Origin: Butyrivibrio sp.
GTDB lineage: Bacteria > Bacillota > Clostridia > Lachnospirales > Lachnospiraceae
NCBI GenBank assembly: GCA_024697425.1
Contig: JAILFT010000086.1
Span: forward strand, 1 to 33,398
Reading direction: 5' to 3'
Length of the DNA: 33,398 nucleotides
This document shows, one piece after another, positions 7,496 through 15,011 of this stretch. A program made the translations under genes and the position numbers. Position 1 is the first letter of the stretch. Each line of letters opens with the position of its first letter. Below the pieces are notes generated by a model, which had not been told where the DNA came from, did not search any database, and was given only the letters and a program-made list of their open reading frames with translations.

Positions 7496-9142
7496 ATGAA
7501 AAGTGTTATGAAAAGAGTCATCGCAGGATTCATGGTAGCTGCTACCGTGATTGTTGCTTGCCTTGGTGCGGGTGAATTTTCAGGTCACCGGGGAGAAGTT
7601 GTACAGGCGGCAGGAAGACCCGTTAGTATCAATTCCTGTGTGATCTCGGGAGGAAATGTTGTGGTCAACGTATCCGCCTCATCTGTTCCCGGATCTTCAG
7701 ACGGCCAGTACTATCTGTATTCCGATGAAGTATATCAGGACGGATGTGTGGGAACTGTTGTGGCAACAGCGCCCGCAGGTGCCAATGCGACCTTTACCTT
7801 CCCGCTTGGATATTACGGCGCAGGATCAAACCTGAGCAAGAAGTTCCTGGTAGCTGTTAAGAGCGGCGGATCAATGATACAGGTCAGTGACGAGCACTAC
7901 ATCACAAATCCCGAGGCTATTGCTTCTCAGACAAAGCCCAGGAATGACCACGGCATGAAGGGAATCCTTCCCAACAGCACAGACGTTGCAACTTTCAAGG
8001 ATCTTGGAATTGCTCAGATCGTATATAACCTTTACATGGGAGATATTGTGGGACCGGCTCCGGATCCCTCACAGACCATCGGATTTAACTATAACGGAGT
8101 GGACTATCAGTTCAACGGTGCTGCTCTTGCACAGTATGACGGATTCGTTCGCTGGTGCACAGCCAACAACTTCCAGCTTACAATGACAGTCCTCAACAAC
8201 AAGACAGCAGCCGGAGCAGATCTTATCCATCCTCTTTCAAGGGATGCTCACGTTTGCCCCGGATATGCCATGAATACCAAGGAGGATGGTGGCACACAGC
8301 ACCTTAAGGCCATTGCGGCTTTCCTGGCGCAGAGATATTCAGGCGCCTACGGCGTTGTGGATAACTGGGTTGTTGGAAACGAAGTTAACGCCAGAACAGA
8401 GTGGTATTACATGAACTCAACCAACATTGAGCTCAATGTCAGCGAGTATGTTAAGGCCTTCCGTATCTTCTACAACGAGATTAAGGCTGTCAATGCAAAT
8501 GCCCGCATCTATACCTCTTTTGACCAGGAATGGCAGAGAAAATCCAATCCCGGATGCTTCCTCTCCAAGGATTACCTGGACAGATTCAATTATTACATGG
8601 TAAGGGAGGGTAACGTTGACTGGTCACTTTCGGTTCACCCCTACAATGCGCCTTTGTTTGACCCTTATGCATGGAAACAGCAGTCCCAGTATGTAAATAC
8701 ATCGCTGGCAACTCCTTATATCACCATGGAGAACATTTACATCCTTACGGATTACATGTGCCAGCCCTCATTATTAAGCCCCAGCGGTGCGGTAAGACAG
8801 ATCTCCCTTTCTGAGATCGGCTACACCTCAAGCTTTGGAGAGGATGCTCAGGCTGCATCCATCACCTACGCCTACACAATGGCTGAGAACAATCCTTACA
8901 TCACAAGCTTCATTCTCTTCAGAGAGACAGATGATGCTCATGAGATGGAGAGCCATATAGCTCAGGGCCTTAAGAACCTGGACGGCAGCAAGAAGATGTC
9001 CTATGATTTCTACAAGAATCTTGGCACAGCAAATGCGGCCCCCTATAAGGCAAAGGCCTCCGAGATAATCGGCCAGAATGTAGATGCACTTGTAACAACA
9101 AGGACCTTCCTTTCCAGAAACGGATGGTTCCTGAACGATTGA
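7496..9142 (+). CDS. secreted DUF5722-type protein, predicted glycoside hydrolase-like TIM barrel
   Basis: The 548-residue protein has an N-terminal export signal. Two processing readings are possible: a lipobox I19-V20-A21-C22, or signal peptidase I cleavage after VQAA at residue 39. A beta-rich N-terminal region (about 40-140) precedes a region resembling DUF5722. It contains WVVGNEVN with E296 and SEIGYTSS with E440. Their spacing and context (Asn-Glu at the end of strand 4, Glu near strand 7) are those of clan GH-A retaining glycosidases, so a carbohydrate-active function is inferred. No substrate can be assigned. GGAGGT precedes the ATG. It sits between the flavodiiron gene (26-base gap) and an AAA+ ATPase gene (11-base gap). 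Confidence 0.78.
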   Translation: MKSVMKRVIAGFMVAATVIVACLGAGEFSGHRGEVVQAAGRPVSINSCVISGGNVVVNVSASSVPGSSDGQYYLYSDEVYQDGCVGTVVATAPAGANATFTFPLGYYGAGSNLSKKFLVAVKSGGSMIQVSDEHYITNPEAIASQTKPRNDHGMKGILPNSTDVATFKDLGIAQIVYNLYMGDIVGPAPDPSQTIGFNYNGVDYQFNGAALAQYDGFVRWCTANNFQLTMTVLNNKTAAGADLIHPLSRDAHVCPGYAMNTKEDGGTQHLKAIAAFLAQRYSGAYGVVDNWVVGNEVNARTEWYYMNSTNIELNVSEYVKAFRIFYNEIKAVNANARIYTSFDQEWQRKSNPGCFLSKDYLDRFNYYMVREGNVDWSLSVHPYNAPLFDPYAWKQQSQYVNTSLATPYITMENIYILTDYMCQPSLLSPSGAVRQISLSEIGYTSSFGEDAQAASITYAYTMAENNPYITSFILFRETDDAHEMESHIAQGLKNLDGSKKMSYDFYKNLGTANAAPYKAKASEIIGQNVDALVTTRTFLSRNGWFLND

Positions 9143-9153
9143 TGGGAAACGGT

Positions 9154-10431
9154 ATGAAAAGAGATAAAGAACTGGAGACACTCCAGAAGATAACAAATAT
9201 GCAAAAAGACCTGTTGGGGAGCCTGTATGGAGATTTCTTTACAGGGACAGGCAGTACAGGAAACACAGGCTCTGCAGGCAGCAGTCCAGCCGGCAGCGCA
9301 GGGATAAACGCAGGCTCCGCACCCGGCGGACAGACCGGGTCGGGCCCTATGGGACCGGGAGCAGGAGCTCTTGATAAGGATCCTGTGAAGGATGCCAATG
9401 AAGCTCTTAAGGAGGCACAGGCTCTTTTCGCTGCGGATGCCAATCTTAAGCCCAAAGAGGAAGAGAAGCCCAAGGAGCCGGAAGAGGATCCCATGGAAGC
9501 CCTGGATAAGCTCATCGGCCTTACCACTATCAAGGCAGATGTAAAAGAGCTGACGGCTTTTGTCAAGGTTCAGAAGGCCAGGAAGGAGCAGGGACTTAAG
9601 TCTGTTCCCGTTTCACTTCACCTGGTATTTACCGGAAATCCCGGAACAGGAAAGACTACTGTAGCAAGGATAATTGCTCAGATATACAAGCAGATCGGTG
9701 TATTATCCAAGGGACAGCTCATAGAAGTTGACAGATCCGGCCTGGTAGCCGGCTATGTCGGACAGACAGCCCTCAAGACCCAGGAGCAGATCGCCAAGGC
9801 AAAGGGCGGCGTGCTCTTTATTGATGAGGCTTACGCACTGGCACAGAAGGATGATGCTTTTGGTCAGGAAGCCATCGATACCATCCTCAAGGCCATGGAG
9901 GACAACAGAGATGACTTCGTTGTCATCGTGGCAGGCTACACAGGCCCCATGAGGAAATTCATCGAGAGTAACCCCGGACTTAAGTCCCGCTTCAACAAGT
10001 ACATTGAGTTCCCGGATTACAATATCGACGAGCTTCAGCAGATCTTCGAGATGAACTGCAAGAAGTACGACTACAGGGTAGACGAGGATGTGATGCGCCA
10101 GATCAGGGCTCTCATCACAGCCAGAAAGATAGAGAACATCGACAACTTCGCCAACGCCCGTGAGGTACGTAATCTCTTCGAGGAGATCATCACAAACCAG
10201 GCCCGCAGGATTGCAGCCCTGGAGAATCCTTCAAACGAGGATATGATGACCATCACCTTAGAGGATCTCAAGGAGGACGTTGTGGAGGTCAAGATGCCGG
10301 AAGCCGGCGAGGCCGAAGCCAGCGGGGACGCGGTTGAGACTGCCGGGGAAGCCGATGGCGATGCGCAGGAGGCTGCTCCCGAGTCAGCTGAGGCTGAAGG
10401 TGCTCCGGAGGAATCTGCAACTGAAGAGTAA
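9154..10431 (+). CDS. CbbX/SpoVK-type AAA+ ATPase
   Basis: A 425-residue cytoplasmic AAA+ ATPase, probably a hexameric remodelling motor. Domains in order: N-terminal helix (about 1-25), a Gly/Ser/Ala/Thr-rich linker (about 30-75), a Lys/Glu/Pro-rich stretch, the AAA+ core with Walker A GNPGTGKTT (from G161), Walker B VLFIDEAYAL (D224/E225), a KSRF arginine finger (R279), a small helical domain with DNFANAREVRNLFE, and an acidic Ala/Glu-rich tail of about 45 residues. Three in-frame ATGs exist (9124, 9142, 9154). 9154 is preferred because it has a GGGA element 6 bases upstream, whereas the others overlap or abut the preceding gene without one. The SpoVK name seen for relatives should not be read as proof of sporulation. 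The substrate is unknown. Confidence 0.85.
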   Translation: MKRDKELETLQKITNMQKDLLGSLYGDFFTGTGSTGNTGSAGSSPAGSAGINAGSAPGGQTGSGPMGPGAGALDKDPVKDANEALKEAQALFAADANLKPKEEEKPKEPEEDPMEALDKLIGLTTIKADVKELTAFVKVQKARKEQGLKSVPVSLHLVFTGNPGTGKTTVARIIAQIYKQIGVLSKGQLIEVDRSGLVAGYVGQTALKTQEQIAKAKGGVLFIDEAYALAQKDDAFGQEAIDTILKAMEDNRDDFVVIVAGYTGPMRKFIESNPGLKSRFNKYIEFPDYNIDELQQIFEMNCKKYDYRVDEDVMRQIRALITARKIENIDNFANAREVRNLFEEIITNQARRIAALENPSNEDMMTITLEDLKEDVVEVKMPEAGEAEASGDAVETAGEADGDAQEAAPESAEAEGAPEESATEE

Positions 10432-10775
10432 TGAGGGGGAATGGTCAGGCGGATTCGTTAGGCGGATACACCGGATTACCCGGGTTTTTTATAGAAATCG
10501 CATTTTAGTGGGAAAAAATGAATGAAAAAAGCAGGAAATGGCTCGAAAAAGAGCTTTTTCCTGCTTTTTTATGCGGTTTTTCATTGATTTGCTCCGGATT
10601 TTACCCAAGTATTTGCGAAAAGTAAGAAAAACCCGGGCAATCGTGTGATTTTCTGAAATCTTAAATTTTTCTAAAAAGTCTAAAGAATGTGCAGAAAGCA
10701 AGAGAAAAAACAGGATTTGGTCTATTCTAAATATAGCCAACTTTTTTTCGGAATTATAATTCAGGAGGTACTGGG
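10432..10775. other. intergenic region between the ATPase operon and the SBP-chemoreceptor pair
   Basis: This 344-base gap contains a weak terminator-like element (4-bp CCGG stem then T6, 10471-10490) and a strong one at 10525-10570. An 11-base inverted pair built around CCCGGG lies at 10478-10488 and 10627-10637. Upstream of the next gene, TAAA at 10672 followed 15 bases later by GCAGAAAG faintly resembles a sigma-28 promoter (5 of 8 bases in the -10). An AGGAGG RBS is at 10763-10768. No convincing small gene is seen. Confidence 0.5.
10525..10570 (+). terminator. Rho-independent terminator after the AAA+ ATPase operon
   Basis: The stem pairs GCAGGAAA (10531-10538) with TTTCCTGC (10557-10564) and an inner GCTC/GAGC, flanked by A6 on the left and T6 on the right. 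The A/T flanks make it potentially bidirectional, although both neighbouring genes run on the plus strand. Confidence 0.85.
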
Positions 10776-12605
10776 ATGGGCAAAAAACTTCTATTATTTG
10801 TTGTAGTTGTTTCCATGACGCTGAGTCTTGTAACCGCCTGCGGCAAACAGGCTGCAGACTCCGGCAATGAGGCTCCGGCAGCAGAGGCAGCAGGAGATGT
10901 TGCTGCTGAAAGCTCGGGCGGTGGTACGACAGGAGGATGGCCCACTACTTTGACAAACTCTGTTCGCAACAGCGCAGCGCCTGACTGGACAGAGTATAAT
11001 CAGCTGATCTTCAACATAAAGAACACAACGGATTACAACGAGCGTGAGATAATGATGCACCGCGCGGAAGATATCCTTATGTCTACAGGCGCAGTTGTGC
11101 CGCTCTATTACTACAATGATCCGTACCTTCAGAAACAGTCTGTAGATGGAATCTACTCATCACTCTTTGGCACAAAGTATTTCATGTATGCCACAGGATG
11201 TGCTGACAATACTCTGAGAATAAGCCTTTCCTCGGATCCCACATATCTTGATCCTGCGCTTAACTCCTCAGTTGACGGTGCATGTCTTGTAGCCAATACC
11301 TTTGCGGGCCTGTATACATACAATGCTGCAGGTGAGTGTATCCCCGCACTGGCTGATGAAGTCAATCCCTACGATGTGTCAGAAGATGGTCTTACTTACA
11401 CATTCCATTTGAAAAATGATCTTAAGTGGTCCGACGGATCGCCTCTTACCGCGTCAGATTTTGTATATGCGTGGAACAGAGCTGTTGATCCTGCTTTGAA
11501 TGCGGACTATGGCTATATGTTCAGTAACTTTGCAGGATATGATGACGGCAAAGTAAAGGCTAAGGCAGTCGATGACAAGACTCTTTCCTTCAGCCTCACA
11601 TCGCCCTGCGCATATATCCTCGACCTTATGGCATTCCCGATCTTCTGTCCTGTTCCTCAGTCCAGTGTTGAGGCAGCAGACCCTGACGGAGTCAATCCCG
11701 GCGCATGGACCGAGCAGCCCGGATTTGTGGCAAGCGGAGCGTTTACACTTGAGTCATGGGAACCCGGCGTAAGTATGGTTTACGTCAAGAATCCTTACTT
11801 CTATGATGCTGACAAGGTACAGGTAAACCAGCTTGTATTCAGCCTTGAATCCGATGAAGAACTGATCAACGCAGCCTATGAAAACGGCGAGCTTGATTTC
11901 GCTGATTCGGTTCCTACGGACAAGATAGCAGGCTTCCTTTCATCCGGCGATCCTGAATTCCATATAGCACCAAGCCTTGGAACATACTATTTTGCATTTA
12001 ACGTAAACAGTCACCTCTTTGATGGCAAGACCTCTTCCCAGGCAGCAGCCATGAGACGCGCCATGGGTCTTTTGGTAGACAGAAAATATATCGCAGAGAA
12101 TATCGGCCAGACAGGACAGGTTGTTGCAACCTCCTTTATTCCCGAAGGAATGCTGGACGGTAACGGCGGTGTGTTCAAGACCAATGATGATGCGTACTCC
12201 TTCCCGGATGCATCGGCAACAGGCTACTATCCCGCAGAGAAGAACGACGCATCTGTTTCAGAAGCTAAGAGTCTCCTTGAGGAAGCCGGATACACCTTCG
12301 GCTCTGACGGAAAGCTCTCAGCAGATACACCTATTGCTTTTGATTTCCTGACAAACGACAGTCAGTCCCACATTCTTGTGGCAGAAGCTATTAAAAGAGA
12401 TCTCGCTGAAATAGGCATTGAGATGTCAATAGTTAAGGAGCCATGGGGCACATTCCTTCAGGATCGTAAGGACGGCAATTTCGATGTTGCCCGTGAAGGA
12501 TGGCTGGCAGACTTTAATGATCCCATAAATATGCTTGAAATGTTTATCACAGACTCCGGCAACAATGATCCTCAGTTCGGCAGAGAGCCGTTTGAAGAAG
12601 ATTAA
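10776..12605 (+). CDS. circularly permuted OppA-type (SBP family 5) peptide-binding lipoprotein
   Basis: The 609-residue protein starts with a lipoprotein signal ending LVTAC (C22), then a low-complexity Ala/Gly/Ser linker (about 23-65). Residues about 66-140 (DWTEYN... [20 protein letters not shown] ... KYFMYAT) are what normally forms the C-terminus of OppA-like proteins, matching E. coli OppA ...YTKAEQQL..AIVPVYYY...NMYIVKH. Residues 142 onward ([18 protein letters not shown], then [18 protein letters not shown]) are the usual mature N-terminus. The protein ends at [14 protein letters not shown], just where the moved segment would start. So all parts are present in rotated order. Usual family length is about 540-560; the surplus is the linker. 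Its stop is 14 bases before a chemoreceptor gene and no permease is nearby. A RBS AGGAGG precedes the ATG. Peptide ligands are inferred from family only. Confidence 0.9.
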   Translation: MGKKLLLFVVVVSMTLSLVTACGKQAADSGNEAPAAEAAGDVAAESSGGGTTGGWPTTLTNSVRNSAAPDWTEYNQLIFNIKNTTDYNEREIMMHRAEDILMSTGAVVPLYYYNDPYLQKQSVDGIYSSLFGTKYFMYATGCADNTLRISLSSDPTYLDPALNSSVDGACLVANTFAGLYTYNAAGECIPALADEVNPYDVSEDGLTYTFHLKNDLKWSDGSPLTASDFVYAWNRAVDPALNADYGYMFSNFAGYDDGKVKAKAVDDKTLSFSLTSPCAYILDLMAFPIFCPVPQSSVEAADPDGVNPGAWTEQPGFVASGAFTLESWEPGVSMVYVKNPYFYDADKVQVNQLVFSLESDEELINAAYENGELDFADSVPTDKIAGFLSSGDPEFHIAPSLGTYYFAFNVNSHLFDGKTSSQAAAMRRAMGLLVDRKYIAENIGQTGQVVATSFIPEGMLDGNGGVFKTNDDAYSFPDASATGYYPAEKNDASVSEAKSLLEEAGYTFGSDGKLSADTPIAFDFLTNDSQSHILVAEAIKRDLAEIGIEMSIVKEPWGTFLQDRKDGNFDVAREGWLADFNDPINMLEMFITDSGNNDPQFGREPFEED

Positions 12606-12619
12606 GGAGGGAAGCATTT

Positions 12620-14686
12620 ATGTTTAAAAAGACAAGTCTATTATCTAAGATGCTCCTTGGTATTATCCCGGCCGTGGCACTGGCGCTCATTCTTGTAACA
12701 ATGGTCAGTGTCAACAGATCATCTGCTGCTATCGAGACTCTTACATCACAGAAGGCAGAAGAATCCATCCAGGCCAATGTAAGTGACATTAATGCTACCC
12801 TTATGACACTTAGGTCAACAGCTACAACCCTTGCAAATGCAGTTGGCGGAACCTACAGTTCCACTGACCTTGATCTGTATCAGGCCATTTTCAAAAAAGC
12901 CATTATGTCAAGCGACGTTGTATCAGGTTCAGGTATCTGGTTCAAGCAGGGAGCATATGAGCACAGGACCTATGCGGGCCCTTACTGGTACAGAGATGGC
13001 GATACCGTTACCTATACTGATGAGTATTCAAATGCAGACTATGATTATTTCAATCAGGAGTACTACATTGTAACCACCACTCTTCCCGAGGGTTCTTCAA
13101 ATATTACAGACCCTTATTACGATCCTTCCAGCGGCAAGGTAATGGCTACCTGTTCAGCGCCTATTTACGATGTTGCAGGCTACTACGCAGGATGTATCAC
13201 CGTTGATATCTATCTTGATGCGATCCAGAATCTGGTAGCTGGCATTTCCCTCGGCCAGAACTCAGATCCCATACTTCTGGATTCTGTAGGAACCTACGTC
13301 TATGACATTGATGCTGAAAAGATATCTACAGGCCTTAACATCGCCAATGACCCCAACACTTCTCTGGCTGCAGCAAGCACTGAGATCATGGCCAATGAAA
13401 GCGGCGTTACTTCCTTTAAGCAGAATGGAGAAAAGTACCTTCTGTTCTACGGAACAGTACCGGATGTTAACTGGAAGCTTGCAGTAACACTCAAGGAAAG
13501 CGAGATGCTGGCCAGTGTTAACGCTATTAAGTCATTCCTCATTCTTATAGGTGCGGTAGCTCTTATCATCTGCGTAGTTATCATAATCCTTATGGCACTG
13601 TCTATCGTAAGGAATGTAAACAGCGTAAAGGCATTCGCAGGAATGCTGGCAAAGGGTGACTTTACTGTAGACAACATCAAAGCAAAGAGTACTGACGAAC
13701 TTGGTCAGATGTCCCAGTCCCTCAACAACATGTTTGAGAGTAATAAATCTGTTATCACGCAGGTTTCAGAGGAATCGGGACGAATCGGTCAGGCATCCAC
13801 AAATCTTGGAAACATGGCACAGCAGCTCACCAGCGACTTCCAGGTTATCAGGGATAATATGACGGGAGTTAATGATGCCATGATGAGCGCCTCAGCAGCA
13901 ACTGAGGAAGTAAATGCATCCATAGAAGAAGTAAATGCTTCCGTACAGATGCTGTCGGGACAGGCTGAAGAAACAAGAACTCAGGCGGATGAGATCCAGC
14001 GCAAGGCTGCGGAGATAGAAGAGAAGTCCAGAAAGTCCAGTGAACACGCTGCAATGATCGCTTCTGAAAGATCAAGAGATGTAGAAGAAGCCAACGAACA
14101 GGCTGAGGTTGTAAAAGAGATCGGATCCCTTGCAGATTCCATCGCAGAAATCGCAGACCAGATCAACCTCCTTTCCCTCAACGCATCCATCGAGGCTGCA
14201 AGAGCAGGAGAGCACGGCAAAGGCTTTGCGGTTGTTGCTTCTGAGATCAATAAGCTTGCAGGACAGACTGCAGAGGCTGTAGGCCAGATCCAGGGAACGG
14301 TAGACAATGTTCAGGGAGCTTTCGCAAATCTCTTAAATGCCAGCAATGCACTTCTGGAATTCCTTAATGAAACAGTTAAGGCAGACTATGATAACTTCGT
14401 TGATGTTGCCAGGGAATACGGAAATGACGCGGAGTCCTTCGGACGCCAGTCAGGCTCCATCGCTGAGATGGTTGATACAATCCGCGGCGCTATGAATGAA
14501 GTAAGCTCTGCTATCCAGAATATTACTGAGTCCACTCAGGATACAGCGACCAGAAGTTCCGAGATCACTGATACCGTCAATACCGTATCCGGTGTTGTTG
14601 ACAATGTATCCGATATGTCAGAACGTCAGCAGGAGATCTCCAAGACTCTGGCAAGCGTAGTAGGAAAGTTCAAGCTGAAATCATAA
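12620..14686 (+). CDS. methyl-accepting chemotaxis protein with dCache-like sensor
   Basis: A 688-residue membrane chemoreceptor. TM1 is about residues 10-31, the extracellular dCache-like ligand domain about 35-300, TM2 about 302-326, HAMP about 327-380 and the cytoplasmic signalling coiled coil about 385-688. The hairpin tip that contacts CheA/CheW is [20 protein letters not shown] (from I511), followed by [15 protein letters not shown], close to consensus. The sensor keeps a [10 protein letters not shown] element but has QEYY where amino-acid-binding dCache domains usually have an RxWY-type motif, so direct amino-acid binding is doubtful. No C-terminal CheR-tethering pentapeptide. It follows the permuted SBP by 14 bases (GGAGGGAAG RBS in the gap), suggesting co-transcription and that the SBP presents ligand to it; this is inferred. 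Confidence 0.93.
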   Translation: MFKKTSLLSKMLLGIIPAVALALILVTMVSVNRSSAAIETLTSQKAEESIQANVSDINATLMTLRSTATTLANAVGGTYSSTDLDLYQAIFKKAIMSSDVVSGSGIWFKQGAYEHRTYAGPYWYRDGDTVTYTDEYSNADYDYFNQEYYIVTTTLPEGSSNITDPYYDPSSGKVMATCSAPIYDVAGYYAGCITVDIYLDAIQNLVAGISLGQNSDPILLDSVGTYVYDIDAEKISTGLNIANDPNTSLAAASTEIMANESGVTSFKQNGEKYLLFYGTVPDVNWKLAVTLKESEMLASVNAIKSFLILIGAVALIICVVIIILMALSIVRNVNSVKAFAGMLAKGDFTVDNIKAKSTDELGQMSQSLNNMFESNKSVITQVSEESGRIGQASTNLGNMAQQLTSDFQVIRDNMTGVNDAMMSASAATEEVNASIEEVNASVQMLSGQAEETRTQADEIQRKAAEIEEKSRKSSEHAAMIASERSRDVEEANEQAEVVKEIGSLADSIAEIADQINLLSLNASIEAARAGEHGKGFAVVASEINKLAGQTAEAVGQIQGTVDNVQGAFANLLNASNALLEFLNETVKADYDNFVDVAREYGNDAESFGRQSGSIAEMVDTIRGAMNEVSSAIQNITESTQDTATRSSEITDTVNTVSGVVDNVSDMSERQQEISKTLASVVGKFKLKS

Positions 14687-14723
14687 ATCATATCCGAAAC
14701 AGGAACATAATAAATTAAGTAAA

Positions 14724-14757
14724 AAAGGGCTTTGCCGATTATTCGGTAAAGCCCTTT
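14724..14757 (+). terminator. probable terminator after the chemoreceptor gene
   Basis: A 15-bp stem (AAAGGGCTTTGCCGA at 14724-14738 with 14743-14757, one G-U pair) encloses a TTAT loop. The T tract after it is short and interrupted, so termination may be only moderate on the plus strand. An A6 run on the left (14721-14726) could serve the opposite strand. Confidence 0.6.
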
Positions 14758-14836
14758 GCCTGTTCATATAAGGTTTCTATCAGAATGAGCATTGCTATCC
14801 AGCGCAGTTTAACCGGACAGAGCCCCCTTTTAGCTG

Positions 14837-14865
14837 TTGATTTATGTTTCCGGCTTTGTTATTAT
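14837..14865 (+). promoter_or_regulatory. predicted sigma-A promoter for the large Ig-like protein or a leader RNA
   Basis: TTGATT (14837-14842) is separated by exactly 17 bases from TATTAT (14860-14865), giving a start site near 14872. It is the best promoter match noted in the window. The resulting transcript would run into the terminator at 14921-14964 before reaching the start codon at 15012. Confidence 0.6.
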
Positions 14866-14920
14866 TTTTTTGTAAAAAAGTTAACGGTTTTGTGGGGGCA
14901 TGGGGTTGAGGCGTATATTT

Positions 14921-14964
14921 CACCGGATTTTAGGGAAACCAGACCCTTTATCCGGTGTTTTTTT
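14921..14964 (+). terminator. terminator hairpin in the leader of the large surface protein gene
   Basis: CACCGGAT (14921-14928) pairs with ATCCGGTG (14950-14957); an inner AGGG/CCCT helix closes an 8-base loop, and T7 follows (14958-14964). It lies downstream of the predicted promoter and 48 bases before the start codon. It is therefore either an attenuator for the large gene or the end of a roughly 92-nt small RNA. Confidence 0.75.
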
Positions 14965-15011
14965 ATATAAGTAAGACATCATATGAAGAAAATTCAAATA
15001 AGGAGGAAGCT

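Larger units (their letters stand above)
14687..15011. other. intergenic region: terminator, promoter and structured leader
   Basis: This 325-base gap holds the chemoreceptor terminator (14724-14757), a good sigma-A promoter (14837-14865), a possible leader or small RNA and a strong terminator hairpin (14921-14964). The RBS of the large Ig-like protein gene is AGGAGG at 15001-15006. Bases 14760-14836 show nothing recognisable. Confidence 0.6.

Noticed and set aside
9154-10431. Naming the ATPase as sporulation protein SpoVK
   Set aside because: No sporulation gene is nearby and the AAA+ core is shared by CbbX and other relatives; the name would overstate the evidence.
10755-10760. TATAAT as -10 box for the permuted SBP gene
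   Set aside because: Its start site would fall within or next to the RBS, and no -35 is present at 16-18 bases upstream.
14866-14964. c-di-GMP (GEMM-type) riboswitch before the surface protein gene
   Set aside because: The conserved core sequences of that class are not visible; only a promoter and terminator can be supported.
14955-15011. N-terminal extension of the giant protein from an ATG at 14955
   Set aside because: It begins inside the T7-terminated hairpin; the ATG at 15012 has AGGAGG upstream and starts a normal signal peptide.
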